Made by a program: the position numbers and the translations under genes. Shown in pieces: positions 13,301 to 27,000 of a stretch of DNA of 64,000 bases (position 1 is its first letter; the number at the start of each line of letters is the position of its first letter). The DNA is taken from the NCBI GenBank assembly GCA_948099385.1, contig CANUEZ040000203.1, forward strand, positions 1,736,001 to 1,800,000, given 5' to 3'. The notes under the pieces are model-generated. The model was given only the letters and a program-made list of their open reading frames with translations. It was not told the origin of the DNA and made no database searches. This DNA is from Fasciola hepatica (taxonomy: Eukaryota; Platyhelminthes; Trematoda; Plagiorchiida; Fasciolidae).

Positions 13301-13700
13301 ATGCATAGTAAGGAAGCTGTGTAGGTTGTTCATTTGGGAATGCGTTGGTTGTACTTAGGCCCCTACAGAGAAGTCATCCATCATAGGAGTCGATCGGTGT
13401 GCGCGAAGCTGGTTCTTACCATTCAAATTTGAAGCGAGTTTGGGAAGGGTGCTATATCATGTAGTGTAGATGTTGAACGAAGCGTTGAGAGCCATCCCGG
13501 ATAGCCTTGTGTTGTTAAGTTGTTCGATTCACAATGGTTCACCGGTTGTTGGAGTGCCCGTGGGGGCTCGGTCGATGTGCACTGCTGATGAGTCGAGTCC
13601 CTTAGAGGATGAAACAGCTGTACAGTGCTTCCATGGATTTCAATGCTCAGTTGAGCGTTCAAGCTGCATGATCAATCATATTATACAAATCTAATCTAAT
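10389..13700 (+). repeat. Block 3: four-monomer duplication, 1708-bp period (monomers 25-32)
   Basis: Predicted scission follows 10636, 11057, 11488, 11913, 12344, 12765, 13196 and 13622. Shared rare variants lie 1708 bp apart: GTTAGTAAATTGTTCG with CACAATTGTTC (near 10525 and 12233), GAAGCAGCTGTACAGTGG (near 11047 and 12755), CATCCATTATAGG (near 11244 and 12952), and TCTCAACTCGTCTCGCAC (11561 and 13269). The monomers cut at 11488 and 13622 share GAACGAAGCG but are 2134 bp apart, so a single clean duplication does not explain everything. Confidence 0.88.
11014..11063 (+). ncRNA. Hammerhead copy with GAAG and shortened helix I (duplicated at 12722)
   Basis: GAAGCAGCTGTACAGTGG: the last A of GAAA is G, and the outer C of CAGTGC is G, leaving five helix I pairs. 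An identical copy at 12722-12771 arose with the 1708-bp duplication. A related copy at 14446-14495 has GAAA but the same CAGTGG. Confidence 0.7.
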
Positions 13701-16700
13701 CTAATCTAATCTCGTACTACTAATCAATTGCATGCATAGTGAGGAAGCTGTGTAGGTTGTTCATTTGGGAATGCGTTGGTTGTTCTTAGGCCCCTACAGA
13801 GAAGTCATCCATTATAGGAGTCGATCGGTGTGCGCGAAGCTGGTTCTTACCATTCAAATTTAAAGCGAGTTTGGGAAGGGTGCTATATCATGTAGTGTAG
13901 ATGTTGAACGATGCGTTGAGAGACATCCCGGATAGCCTTGTTTTGTTAAGCTGTTCGATTCACAATGTTTCACCGATTGTTGGAGTGCCCGTGGGGGCTC
14001 GATCGATGTGCACTGCTGATGAGTCGAGTTCCTTAGATGATGAAACAGCTGTACAGTGCTTCCATGGATTTCAATGCTCAGTTGAGCGTTCAAGCTGTAT
14101 GATCAATCATATTATACAAATCTAATCTAATCTAATCTAATCTAATCTCGTACTACTAATCAATTGCATGCATAGTAAGGAAGCTGTGTAGGTTGTTCAT
14201 TTGGGAATGCGTTGGTTGTACTTAGGCCCCTACAGAGAAGTCATCCATCATAGGAGTCGATCGGTGTGCGCGAAGCTGGTTCTTACCATTCAAATTTGAA
14301 GCGAGTTTGGGAAGGGTGCTATATAATGTAGTGTAGATGTTGAACAAAGCGTTGAGAGACATCCCGGATAGCCTTGTTATGTTAAGCTGTTCGATTCACA
14401 ATGTTTCACCGGTTGTTGGAGTGCCCGTGGGGGCTCGATCGATGTGCACTGCTGATGAGTCGAGTTCCTTAGATGATGAAACAGCTGTACAGTGGTTCCA
14501 TGGATTTCAATGCTCAGTTGAGCGTTCAAGCTGCATGATCAATCATGTTATACAAATCTATTCTTATCTTATCTCATCTCGAACTACTAATCAATTGCAT
14601 GCATAGTAAGGAAGCTGTGTAGGTTGTTCATTTGGGAATGCGTTGGTTGTACTTAGGCCCCTACAGAGAAGACATCCATCATAGGAGTCGATCGGTGTGC
14701 GCGAAGCTGGTTCTTACTTTTCAAATTTGAAGCGAGTTTGGGAAGGGTGCTATATCATGTAGTGTAGATGTTGAACAAAGCGTTGATAGCAATCCCGGAT
14801 AGCCTTGTGTTGTTAAGTTGTTCGATTCACAATGGTTCACCGGTTGTTGGAGTGCCCGTGTGGGCTCGGTCGATGTGCACTGCTGATGAGTCGAGTCCCT
14901 TAGAGGATGAAACAGCTGTACAGTGCTTCCATGGATTTCAATGCTCAGTTGAGCGTTCAAGCTGCATGATCAATCATATTATACAAATCTAATCTAATCT
15001 AATCTAATCTAATCTCGTACTACTAATCAATTGCATGCATAGTAAGGAAGCTGTGTAGGTTGTTCATTTGTGAATGCGTTGGTTGTACTTAGGCCCCTAC
15101 AGAGAAGTCATCCATCATAGGAGTCGATCGGTGTTCGCGAAGCTGGTTCTTACCATTCAAATTTGAAGCGAGTTTGGGAAGGGTGCTATATATGATGTAG
15201 TGTAGATGTTGAACAAAGCGTTCAGAGCCATCCCGGATAGCCTTGTGTTGTTAAGTTGTTCGATTCACAATGGTTCACCAGTTGTTGGAGTGCCCGTGGG
15301 GGCTCGGTCGATGTGCACTGCTGATGAGTCGAGTCCCTTAGAGGATGAAACAGCTGTACAGTGCTTCCATGGATTTCAATGCTCAGTTGAGCGTTCAAGC
15401 TGCATGATCAATCATATTATACAAATCTAATCTAATCTAATCTAATCTAATCTCGTACTACTAATCAATTGCATGCATAGTGAGGAAGCTGTGTAGGTTG
15501 TTCATTTGGGAATGCGTTGGTTGTACTTAGGCCCCTACAGAGAATTCATCCATCATACGAGTCGATCGGTGTGCGCGAAGCAGGTTCTTACCATTCAAAT
15601 TTGAAGCCAGTTTGGGAAGGGTGCTATATCATGTAGTGTGGATGTTGAACAAAGCGTTGAGAGACATCCCGGATAGCCTTGTTTTGTTAAGCTGTTCGAT
15701 TCACAATGTTTCACCGGTTGTTGGAGTGCCCGTGTGGGCTCGATCGATGTGCACTGCTGATGAGTCGAGTTCCTTAGATGATGAAACAGCTGTACAGTGC
15801 TTCCATGGATTTCAATGCTCAGTTGAGCGTTCAAGCTGCATGATCAATCATGTTATACAAATCTATTCTTATCTCATCTCATCTCGAACTACTAATCAAT
15901 TGCATGCATAGTAAGGAAGCTGTGTAGGTTGTTCATTTGGGAATGCGTTGGTTGTACTTAGGCCCCTACAGAGAAGTCATCCATTATAGGAGTCGATCGG
16001 TGTGCGCGAAGCTGGTTCCTACCATTCAAATTTGAAGCGAGTTTGGGAAGGGTGCTATATCATGCAGTGTAGATGTTGAACAAAGCGTTGAGAGCCATCC
16101 CGGATAGCCTTGTGTTGTTAAGTTGTTCGATTCACAATGTTTCACCGGTTGTTGGAGTGCCCGTGGGGGCTCGATCGATGTGCACTGCTGATGAGTCGAG
16201 TTCCTTAGATGATGAAACAGCTGTACAGTGCTTCCATGGATTTCAATGCTCAGTTGAGCGTTCAAGCTGCATGATCAATCATGTTATACAAATCTATTCT
16301 TATCTTATCTCATCTCGTACTACTAATCAATTGCATGCATAGTAAGGAAGCTGTGTAGGTTGTTCATTTGGGAATGCGTTGGTTGTACTTAGGCCCCTAC
16401 AGAGAAGTCATCCATCATAGGAGTGGATCGGTGTGCGCGACGCTGGTTCTTACCATTCAAATTTGAAGCCAGTTTGGGAAGGTAGCTATATCATGTAGTG
16501 TAGATGTTGAACAAAGCGTTGAAAGCCATCCCGGATAGCCTTGTGTTGGTAAGTTGTTCGATTCACAATGGTTCACCGGTTGTTGGAGTGCCCGTGGGGG
16601 CTCGGTCGATGTGCACTGCTGATGAGTCGAGTCCCTTAGAGGATGAAACAGCTGTACAGTGCTTGCATGGATTTCAATGCTCAGTTGAGCGTTCAAGCTG

Positions 16701-18900
16701 CATGATCAATCATATTATACAAATCCAATCTAATCTAATCTAATCTCGTACTACTAATCAATTGCATGCATAGTAAGGAAGCTGTGTAGGTTGTTCATTT
16801 GGGAATGCGTTGGTTGTACTTAGGCCCCTACAGAGAAGTCATCCATCATAGGAGTCGATCAGTGTGCGCGAAGCTGGTTGTTACCATTCAAATTTGAAGC
16901 GAGTTTGGTAAGGGTGCTATATCATGTAGTGTAGATGTTGAACAAAGCGTTGAGAGCCATCCCGGATAGCCTTGTGTTGTTAAGTTGTTCGATTCACAAT
17001 GGTTCACCGGTTGTTGGAGTGCCCGTGGGGGCTCGGTCGATGTGCACTGCTGATGAGTCGAGTCCCTTAGAGGATGAAACAGCTGTACAGTGCTTCCATG
17101 GATTTCAATGCTCAGTGGAGCGTTCAAGCTGCATGATCAATCATATCATACAAATCTAATATAATCTAATCTAATCTCGTACTACTAATCAATTGCATGC
17201 ATAGTGAGGAAGCTGTGTAGGTTGTTCATTTGGGAATGCGTTGGTTGTACTTAGGCCCCTACAGAGAAGTCATCCATCATAGGAGTCGATCCGTGTGCGC
17301 GAAGCTGGTTCTTACCATTCAAGTTTGAAGCCAGTTTGGGAAGGGTGCTATATATGATGTAGTGTAGATGTTGAACAAAGCGTTGAGAGCCATCCCGGAT
17401 AGCCTTGTGTTGTTAAGTTGTTCGATTCACAATGGTTCACCGGTTGTTGGAGTGCCCGTGGTTGCTCGGTCGATGTACACTGCTGATGAGTCGAGTCCCT
17501 TAGAGGATGAAACAGCTGTACAGTGCTTCCATGGATTTCAATGCTCAGTTGAGCGTTCAAGCTGCATGATCAATCATATTATACAAATCTAATCTAATCT
17601 AATCTAATCTAATCTCGTACTACTAATCAATTGCATGCATAGTGAGGAAGCTGTGTAGGTTGTTCATTTGGGAATGCGTTGGTTGTACTTAGGCCCCTAC
17701 AGAGAAGTCATCCATCATAGGAGTCGATCGGTGTGCGCGAAGCTGGTTCTTACCATTCAAATTTAAAGCGAGTTTGGGAAGGGTGCTATATCATGTAGTG
17801 TGGATGTTGAACAAAGCGTTGAGAGACATCCCGGATAGCCTTGTTTTGTTAAGCTGTTCGATTCACAATGTTTCACCGGTTGTTGGAGTGCCCGTGGGGG
17901 CTCGATCGATGTGCACTGCTGATGAGTCGAGTTCCTTAGATGATGAAACAGCTGTACAGTGCTTCCATGGATTTCAATGCTCAGTTGAGCGTTCAAGCTG
18001 CATGATCAATCATGTTATACAAATCTATTCTTATCTCATCTCATCTCGAACTACTAATCAATTGCATGCATAGTAAGGAAGCTGTGTAAGTTGTTCATTT
18101 GGGAATGCGTTGGTTGTACTTAGGCCCCTACAGAGAAGTCATCCATCATAGGAGTCGATCCGTGTGCGCGAAGCTGGTTCTTACCATTCAAGTTTGAAGC
18201 CAGTTTGGGAAGGGTGCTATATATGATGTAGTGTAGATGTTGAACAAAGCGTTGAGAGCCATCCCGGATAGCCTTGTGTTGTTAAGTTGTTCGATTCACA
18301 ATGGTTCACCGGTTGTTGGAGTGCCCGTGGGGGCTCGATCGATGTGCACTGCTGATGAGTCGAGTTCCTTAGATGATGAAACAGCTGTACAGTGCTTCCA
18401 TGGATTTCAATGCTCAGTTGAGCGTTCAAGCTGCATGATCAATCATATTATACAAATCAGATCTAATCTAATCTAATCTAATCTCGTACTACTAATCAAT
18501 TGCAAGCATAGTAAGGAAGCTGTGTAGGTTGTTCATTTGGGAATGCGTTGGTTGTACTTAGGCCCCTACAGAGAAGTCATCCATCATAGGAGTGGATCGG
18601 TGTGCGCGAAGCTGGTTCTTACCACTCAAGTTTGAAGCGAGTTTGGGAAGGGTGCTATATATGATGTAGTGTAGATGTTGAACAAAGCGTTGAGAGCCAT
18701 CCCGGATAGCCTTGTGTTGTTAAGTTGTTCGATTCACAATGGTTCACCGGTTGTTGGAGTGCCCGTGGGGGCTCGGTCGATGTGCACTGCTGATGAGTCG
18801 AGTCCCTTAGAGGATGAAACAGCTGTACAGTGCTTCCATGGATTTCAATGCTCAGTTGAGCGTTCAAGCTGCATGATCAATCATATTATACAAATCTAAT
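13701..18900 (+). repeat. Block 4: monomers 33-44, TTCTTATCTCATC spacer subfamily
   Basis: Predicted scission follows 14053, 14489, 14920, 15358, 15794, 16225, 16656, 17087, 17520, 17956, 18389 and 18827. Copies cut at 14489, 15794, 16225 and 17956 share a linked set: CACAATGTTTC, CTCGATCGATG, GAGTTCCTTAGATGATG in helix II, and a spacer in which the TCTAA tract is replaced by TTCTTATCTCATC-like sequence. They alternate with ordinary monomers. The copies at 14489 and 17520 have damaged helix I. TATATATGATG, a 2-bp longer form of TATATCATG, appears repeatedly from here on. Confidence 0.9.
17477..17526 (+). ncRNA. Hammerhead copy with outer helix I mismatch
   Basis: The 5' strand is ACACTG instead of GCACTG while the 3' strand stays CAGTGC, giving an A-C mismatch at the outermost pair. 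Five pairs remain and the core is normal, so this copy may still be active. Confidence 0.65.
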
Positions 18901-19219
18901 CTAATATAATCTAATCTAATCTCGTACTACTAATCAATTGCATGCATAGTAAGGAAGCTGTGTAGGTTGTTCATTTGGGAATGCGTTGGTTGTACTTAGG
19001 CCCCTACAGAGAAGTCATCCATCATAGAAGTGGATCGGTGTGCGCGACGCTGGTTCTTACCATTCAAATTTGAAGCGAGTTTGGGAAGGGTACACTATCA
19101 TGTAGTTTAGATGTTGAACAAAGCGTTGATAGCCATCCCGGATAGCCTTGTGTTGTTAAGTTGTTCGATTCACAATGGTTCACCGGTTGTTGGAGTGACC
19201 GTGGGGGCTCGGTCGATGT

Positions 19220-19269
19220 GCACTGCTGATGATTCGAGTCCCTTAGAGGATGAAACAGCTGTACAGTGC
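19220..19269 (+). ncRNA. Hammerhead variant: first helix II base G to T (18 copies)
   Basis: CTGATGATTCGAG replaces CTGATGAGTCGAG, so the position after the core CTGATGA is T. Its partner is already T, so the closing pair becomes T-T and helix II keeps only two Watson-Crick pairs. The same variant occurs in copies cut at 19263, 27521, 32304, 37107, 37982, 43196, 43627, 45792, 46223, 53159, 54030, 54892, 56616, 57049, 57911, 58341, 60496 and 63513. It is absent from the first 19 kb. Known: the first helix II pair is normally G-C and important for activity. Inferred: reduced or no cleavage. Confidence 0.75.
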
Positions 19270-22200
19270 TTCCATGGATTTCAATGCTCAGTTGAGCGTT
19301 CAAGCTGCATGATCAATCATATTATACAAATCTAATCTAATCTGAACTTATCTCGTACTACTAATCAATTGCATGCATAGTAAGGAAGCTGTGTAGGTTG
19401 TTCATTTGGGAATGCGTTGGTTGTACTTAGGCCCCTACAGAGAAGTCATCCATCATAGGAGTCGATCGGTGTGCGCGAAGCTGGTTCTTACCATTCAAAT
19501 TTGAAGCGAGTTTGGGAAGGGTGCTATATCATGTAGTGTAGATGTTGAACAAAGCGTTGATAGCCATCCCGGATAGCCTTGTGTTGTTAAGTTGTTCGAT
19601 TCACAATGGTTCACCGGTTGTTGGAGTGCCCGTGGGGGCTCGGTCGATGTGCACTGCTGATGAGTCGAGTCCCTTAGAGGATGAAACAGCTGTACAGTGC
19701 TTGCATGGATTTCAATGCTCAGTTAAGCGTTCAAGCTGCATGATCAATCATATTATACAAATCTAATCTAATCTAATCTAATCTAATCTAATCTCGTACT
19801 ACTAATCAATTGCATGCATAGTAAGGAAGCTGTGTAGGTTGTTCATTTGGGAATGCGTTGGTTGTACTTAGGCCCCTACAGAGAAGTCATCCATCATAGG
19901 AGTCGATCGGTGTGCGCGAAGCTGGTTCTTACCATTCAAATTTGAAGCCAGTTTGGGAAGGGTGCTATATATGATGTAGTGTAGATGTTGAACAAAGCGT
20001 TGAGAGCCATCCCGGATAGCCTTGTGTTGTTAAGTTGTTCGATTCACAATGGTTCACCGGTTGTTGGAGTGCCCGTGGGGGCTCGGTCGATGTGCACTGC
20101 TGATGAGTCGAGTCCAGTAGAGGATGAAACAGCTGTACAGTGCTTCCATGGATTTCAATGCTCAGTTGAGCGTTCAAGCTGCATGATCAAGCATATTATA
20201 CATACCTAAATTGAACTCATCTCGTACTACTAATCAATTGCATGCATAGTAAGGAATCTGTGTAGGTTGTTCATTTGGGAATGCGTTGGTTGTACTTAGG
20301 CCCCTACAGAGAAGTCATCCATCATAGGAGTCGATCCGTGTGCGCGAATCTGGTTGTTACCATTCAACTTAAAAGCGAGTTTGGGAAGGGTGCTATATAT
20401 GATGTAGTGTAGATGTTGAACAAAGCGTTGAGAGCCATCCCGGATAGCCTTGTTTTGTTAGGTTGTTCGATTCACAATGGTTCACCGGTTGTTGGAGTGC
20501 CCGTGGGGGCTCGGTCGATGTGCACTGCTGATGAGTCGAGTCCCTTAGAGGATGAAACAGCTGTACAGTGCTTCCATGGATTTCAATGCTCAGTTGAGCG
20601 TTCAAGCTGCATGATCAATCATATTATACAAATCAGATCTAATCTAATCTAATCTAATCTCGTACTACTAATCAATTGCAAGCATAGTAAGGAAGCTGTG
20701 TAGGTTGTTCATTTGGGAATGCGTTGGTTGTACTTAGGCCCCTACAGAGAAGTCATCCATCATAGGAGTGGATCGGTGTGCGCGAAGCTGGTTCTTACCA
20801 TTCAAATTTGAAGCGAGTTTGGGAAGGGTGCTATATCATGTAGTGTAGATGTTGAACGATGCGTTGAGAGTCATCCCGGATAGCCTTGTGTTGTTGAGTT
20901 GTTCGATTCACAATGTTTCACCGGTTGTTGGAGTGCCCGTGGGGGCTCGGTCGATGTGCACTGCTGATGAGTCGAGTCCCTTAGAGGATGAAACAGCTGT
21001 ACAGTGCTTCCATGGATTTCAATGCTCAGTTGAGCGTTCAAGCTGCATGATCAAGCATATTGTACAAATCTAATCTAATCTAATCTAATCTCGTACTACT
21101 AATCAATTGCATGCATAGTAAGGAAGCTGTGTAGGTTGTTCATTTGGGAATGCGTTGGTTGTACTTAGGCCCCTACAGAGAAGTCATCCATCATAGGAGT
21201 CGATCGGTGTGCGCGACGCTGGTTCTTACCATTCAAATTTGAAGCCAGTTTGGGAAGGGTACAATATCATGTAGTGTAGATGTTGAACAAAGCGTTGAGA
21301 GCCATATCGGATAGCCTTGTGTTGTTAAGTTGTTCGATTCACAATGGTTCACCGGTTGTTGGAGTGACCGTGGGGGCTCGGTCGATGTGCACTGCTGATG
21401 AGTCGAGTCCCTTAGAGGATGAAACAGCTGTACAGTGCTTCCATGGATTTCAATGCTCAGTTGAGCGTTCAAGCTGCATGATCAATCATATTATACAAAT
21501 CTAATCTAATATAATCTAATCTAATCCCGTACTACTAATCAATTGCATGCATAGTAAGGAAGCTGTGTAGGTTGTTCATTTGGGAATGCGTTGGTTGTAC
21601 TTAGGCCCCTACAGAGAAGTCATCCATCATAGGAGTCGATCGGTGTGCGCGAAGCTGGTTCTTACCATTCAAGTTTGAAGCCAGTTTGGGAAGGGTGCTA
21701 TATATGATGTAGTGTAGATGTTGAACAAAGCTTTGAGAGCCATCCCGGATAGCCTTGTGTTGTTAAGTTGTTCGATTCACAATGGTTCACCGGTTGTTGG
21801 AGTGCCCGTGGGGGCTCGGTCGATGTGCACTGCTGATGAGTCGAGTCCCTTAGAGGATGAAACAGCTGTACAGTGCTTCCATGGATTTCAATGCTCAGTT
21901 GAGCGTTCAAGCTGCATGATCAATCATATTATACAAATCTAATCTAATATAATCTAATCTAATCTCGTACTACTAATCAATTGCATGCATAGTAAGGAAG
22001 CTGTGTAGGTTGTTCATTTGGGAATGCGTTGGTTGTACTTAGGCCCCTACAGAGACGTCATCCATCATACGAGTCGATCGGTGTGCGCGAAGCTGGTTCT
22101 TACCATTCAAATTTGAAGCGAGTTTGGGAAGGGTGCTATATCATGTAGTGTAGATGTTGAACAAAGCGTTGATAGCCATCCCGGATAGCCTTGTGTTGTT

Positions 22201-22693
22201 AAGTTGTTCGATTCACAATGGTTCACCGGTTGTTGGAGTGCCCGTGGGGGCTCGGTCGATGTGCACTGCTGATGAGTCGAGTCCCTTAGAGGATGAAACA
22301 GCTGTACAGTGCTTGCATGGATTTCAATGCTCAGTTGAGCGTTCAAGCTGCATGATCAATCATATTATACAAATCTAATCTAATCTGAACTTATCTCGTA
22401 CTACTAATCAATTGCATGCATAGTAAGGAAGCTGTGTAGGTTGTTCATTTGGGAATGCGTTGGTTGTACTTAGGCCCCTACAGAGAAGTCATCCATCATA
22501 GGAGTCGATCGGTGTGCGCGACGCTGGTATTTACCATTCAAATTTGAAGCGAGTTTGGGAAGGGTGCTATATCATGTAGTTTAGATGTTGAACAAAGCGT
22601 TGAGAGCCATCCCGGATAGCCTTGTGTTGTTAAGTTGTTCGATTCACAATGGTTCACCGGTTGTTGGAGTGCCCGTGGGGGCTCGGTCGATGT

Positions 22694-22743
22694 GCACTGC
22701 TGATGAGTCGAGTCCCTTAGAGGATGAAACAGCTGTACACTGC
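22694..22743 (+). ncRNA. Hammerhead copy with helix I mismatch
   Basis: CACTGC replaces CAGTGC, putting a C-C mismatch at the third pair of the six-pair helix I. The core is intact. No compensating change exists in the 5' strand, which is still GCACTG. Confidence 0.7.
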
Positions 22744-24082
22744 TTCCATGGATTTCAATGCTCAGTTGAGCGTTCAAGCTGCATGATCAATCATATTATA
22801 CAAATGTAATTTGAACTCGTCTCGTACTACCAATCAGCTGCATGCATAGTAAGGAAGCTGTGTAGGTTGTTCATTTGGGAATGCGTTGGTTGTACTTAGG
22901 CCCCTACAGAGAAGTCATCCATCATAGGAGTCGATCGGTGTGCGCGAAGCTGGTTCTTACCATTCAAATTTGAAGCGAGTTTGGGAAAGGTGCTATATAT
23001 GACGTAGTGTAGATGTTGAACAAAGCGTTGATAGCCATCCCGGATAGCCTTGTGTTGTTAAGTTGTTCGATTCACAATGGTTCACCGGTTGTTGGAGTGC
23101 CCGTGTGGGCTCGGTCGATGTGCACTGCTGATGAGTCGAGTCCCTTAGAGGATGAAACAGCTGTACAGTGCTTCCATGGATTTCAATGCTCAGTTGAGCG
23201 TTCAAGCTGCATGATCAATCATATTATACAAATCTAATCTAATCTAATCTAATCTAATCTCGTACTACTAATCAATTGCATGCATAGTAAGGAAGCTGTG
23301 TAGGTTGTTCATTTGGGAATGCGTTGGTTGTACTTAGGCCCCTACAGAGAAGTCATCCATCATAGGAGTGGATCGGTGTGCGCGAAGCTGGTTCTTACCA
23401 TTCAAATTTGAAGCGAGTTTGGGAAGGGTGCTATATCATGTAGTGTAGATGTTGAACGATGCGTTGAGAGTCATCCCGGATAGCCTTGTGTTGTTGAGTT
23501 GTTCGATTCACAATGTTTCACCGGTTGTTGGAGTGCCCGTGGGGGCTCGGTCGATGTGCACTGCTGATGAGTCGAGTCCCTTAGAGGATGAAACAGCTGT
23601 ACAGTGCTTCCATGGATTTCAATGCTCAGTTGAGCGTTCAAGCTGCATGATCAATCATATTATACAAATCTAATCTAATCTAATCTAATCTAATCTCGTA
23701 CTACTAATCATTTGCATGCATAGTAAGGAAGCTGTGTAGGTTGTTCATTTGGGAATGCGTTGGTTGTACTTAGGCCCCTACAGGGAAGTCATCCATCATA
23801 GGAGTGGATCGGTGTGCGCGAGGCTGGTTCTTACCATTCAAATTTGAAGCCAGTTTGGGAAGGGTACAATATCATGTAGTGTAGATGTTGAACAAAGCGT
23901 TGAGAGCCGTCCCGGATAGCCTTGTGTTGTTAAGTTGTTCGATTCACAATGGTTCACCGGTTGTTGGAGTGACCGTGGGGGCTCTGTCGATGTGCACTGC
24001 TGATGAGTCGAGTCCCTTAGAGGATGAAACAGCTGTACAGTGCTTCCATGGATTTCAATGCTCAGTTGAGCGTTCAAGCTGC

Positions 24083-27000
24083 ATGATCAAGCATATTATA
24101 CATACCTAAATTGAACTCATCTCGTACTACTAATCAATTGCATGCATAGTAAGGAAGCTGTGTAAGTTGTTCATTTGGGAATGTGTTGGTTGTACTTAGG
24201 CCCCTACAGAGAAGTCATCCATCATAGGAGTCGATCAGTGTGCGCGAAGCTGGTTGTTACCATTCAACTTAAAAGCGAGTTTGGGAAGGGTGCTATATCA
24301 TGTAGTGTAGATGTTGAACAAAGCGTTGAGAGCCATCCCGGATAGCCTTGTGTTGTTAAGTTGTTCGATTCACAATGGTTCACCGGTTGTTGGAGTGACC
24401 GTGGGGGCTCGGTCGATGTGCACTGCTGATGAGTCGAGTCCCTTAGAGGATGAAACAGCTGTACAGTGCTTCCATGGATTTCATGCTCAGTTGAGCGTTC
24501 AAGCTGCATGATCAATCATATTATACAAATCTAATCTAATATAATCTAATCTAATCTCGTACTACTAATCAATTGCATGCATAGTAAGGAAGCTGTGTAG
24601 GTTGTTCATTTGGGAATGCGTTGGTTGTACTTAGGCCCCTACAGAGAAGTCATCCATCATAGGAGTCGATCGGTGTGCGCGAAGCTGGTTCTTACCATTC
24701 AAATTTGAAGCCAGTTTGGGAAGGGTGCTATATCATGTAGTGTAGATGTTGAACAAAGCGTTGATAGCCATCCCGGATAGCCTTGTGTTGTTGAGTTGTT
24801 CGATTCACAATGTTTCACCAGCTGTTGGAGTGCCCGTGTGGGCTCGGTCGATGTGCACTGCTGATGAGTCGAGTCCCTTAGAGGATGAAACAGCTGTACA
24901 GTGCTTCCATGGATTTCAATGCTCAGTTGAGCGTTCAAGCTGCATGATCAATCATATGATACAAATCTAATCTAATCTAATCTAATCTAATCTCGTACTA
25001 CTAATCATTTGCATGCATAGTAAGGAAGCTGTGTAGGTTGTTCATTTGGGAATGCGTTGGTTGTACTTAGGCCCCTACAGAGAAGTCATCCATCATAGGA
25101 CTGGATCGGTGTGCGCGACGCTGGTTCTTACCATTCAAATTTGAAGCGAGTTTGGGAAGGGTGCTATATCATGTAGTGTAGATGTTGAACAAAGCGTTGA
25201 GAGCCATCCCGGATAGCCTTGTGTTGTTAAGTTGTTCGATTCACAATGGTTCACCGGTTGTTGGAGTGCCCGTGGGGGCTCGGTCGATGTGCACTGCTGA
25301 TGAGTCGAGTCCCTTAGAGGATGAAACAGCTGTACAGTGCTTCCATGGATTTCAATGCTCAGTTGAGCGTTCAAGCTGCACGATCAATCATATTATACAA
25401 ATCTAATCTAATATAATCTAATCTAATCTCGTACTACTAATCAATTGCATGCATTGTAAGGAAGCTGTGTAGGTTGTTCATTTGGGAATGCGTTGGTTGT
25501 ACTTAGGCCCCTACAGAGAAGTCATCCATTATAGGAGTCGATCGGTGTGCGCGACGCTGGTTCTTACCATTCAAATTTGAAGCGAGTTTGGGAAGGGTGC
25601 TATATAATGTAGTGTAGATGTTGAACAAAGCGTTGATAGCCATCCCGGATAGCCTTGTGTTGTTAGGTTGTTGTTCGATTCACAATGGTTCACCGGTTGT
25701 TGGAGTGCCCGTGTGGGCTCGGTCGATGTGCACTGCTGATGAGTCGAGTCCCTTAGAGGATGAAACAGCTGTACAGTGCTTCCATGGATTTCAATGCTCA
25801 GTTGAGCGTTCAAGCTGCATGATCAATCATATTATACAAATCTAATCTAATCTAATCTAATCTAATCTCGTACTACTAATCAATTGCATGCATAGTAAGG
25901 AAGCTGTGTAGGTTGTTCATTTGGGAATGCGTTGGTTGTACTTAGGCCCCTACAGAGAAGTCATCCATCATAGGAGTCGATCGGTGTGCGCGAAGCTGGT
26001 TCTTACCATTCAAATTTAAAGCGAGTTTGGGAATTTTGCTATATATGATGTAGTGTAGATGTTGAACAAAGCGTTGAGAGCCATATCGGATAGCCTTGTG
26101 TTGTTAAGTTGTTCGATTCACAATGGTTCACCGGTTGTTGGAGTGCCCGTGGGGGCTCGGTCGATGTGCACTGCTGATGAGTCGAGTCCCTTAGAGGATG
26201 AAACAGCTGTACAGTGCTTCCATGGATTTCAATGCTCAGTTGAGCGTTCAAGCTGCATGATCAATCATATTGTACAAATCTAATCTGATATGATCTAATC
26301 TCGTACTACTAATCAATTGCATGCATAGTAAGGAAGCTGTGTAAGTTGTTCATTTGGGAATGCGTTGGTTGTACTTAGGCCCCTACAGAGAAGTCATCCA
26401 TCATAGGAGTCGATCGGTGTGCGCGAAGCTGGTTCTTACCATTCAAATTTGAAGCCAGTTTGGGAAGGGTGCTATATAATGTAGTGTAGATGTTGAACAA
26501 TGCGTTGATAGCCATCCCGGATAGCCTTGTGTTGTTAAGTTGTTCGATTCACAATGTTTCACCAGCTGTTGGAGTGCCCGTGTGGGCTCGGTCGATGTGC
26601 ACTGCTGATGAGTCGAGTCCCTTAGAGGATGAAACAGCTGTACAGTGCTTGCATGGATTTCAATGCTCAGTTGAGCGTTCAAGCTGCACGATCAATCATA
26701 TTACACAAATCTAATCTAATCTAATCTAATCTAATCTCGTACTACTAATCAATTGCATGCATAGTAAGGAAGCTGTGTAGGTTGTTCATTTGGGAATGCG
26801 TTGGTTGTACTTAGGCCCCTACAGAGAAGTCATCCATCATAGGAATGGATCGGTGTGCGCGACGCTGGTTCTTACCATTCAAATTTGAAGCGAGTTTGGG
26901 AAGGGTGCTATATAATGTAGTGTAGATGTTGAACAAAGCGTTGATAGCCATCCCGGATAGCCTTGTGTTGTTAAGTTGTTCGATTCACAATGGTTCACCG

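Larger units (their letters stand above)
18901..24082 (+). repeat. Block 5: mixed monomers 45-56
   Basis: Predicted scission follows 19263, 19694, 20137, 20565, 21001, 21432, 21870, 22306, 22737, 23165, 23601 and 24037. The copies at 21001 and 23601 are sisters (GAACGATGCG, GAGAGTCATCC) 2600 bp, or six units, apart. The copies at 20137 and 24037 share GATCAAGCATATTATACATACC. The copy at 19263 is the first with the helix II G-to-T change. The copy at 22737 has a broken helix I. No gene or unique sequence is present. Confidence 0.9.
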
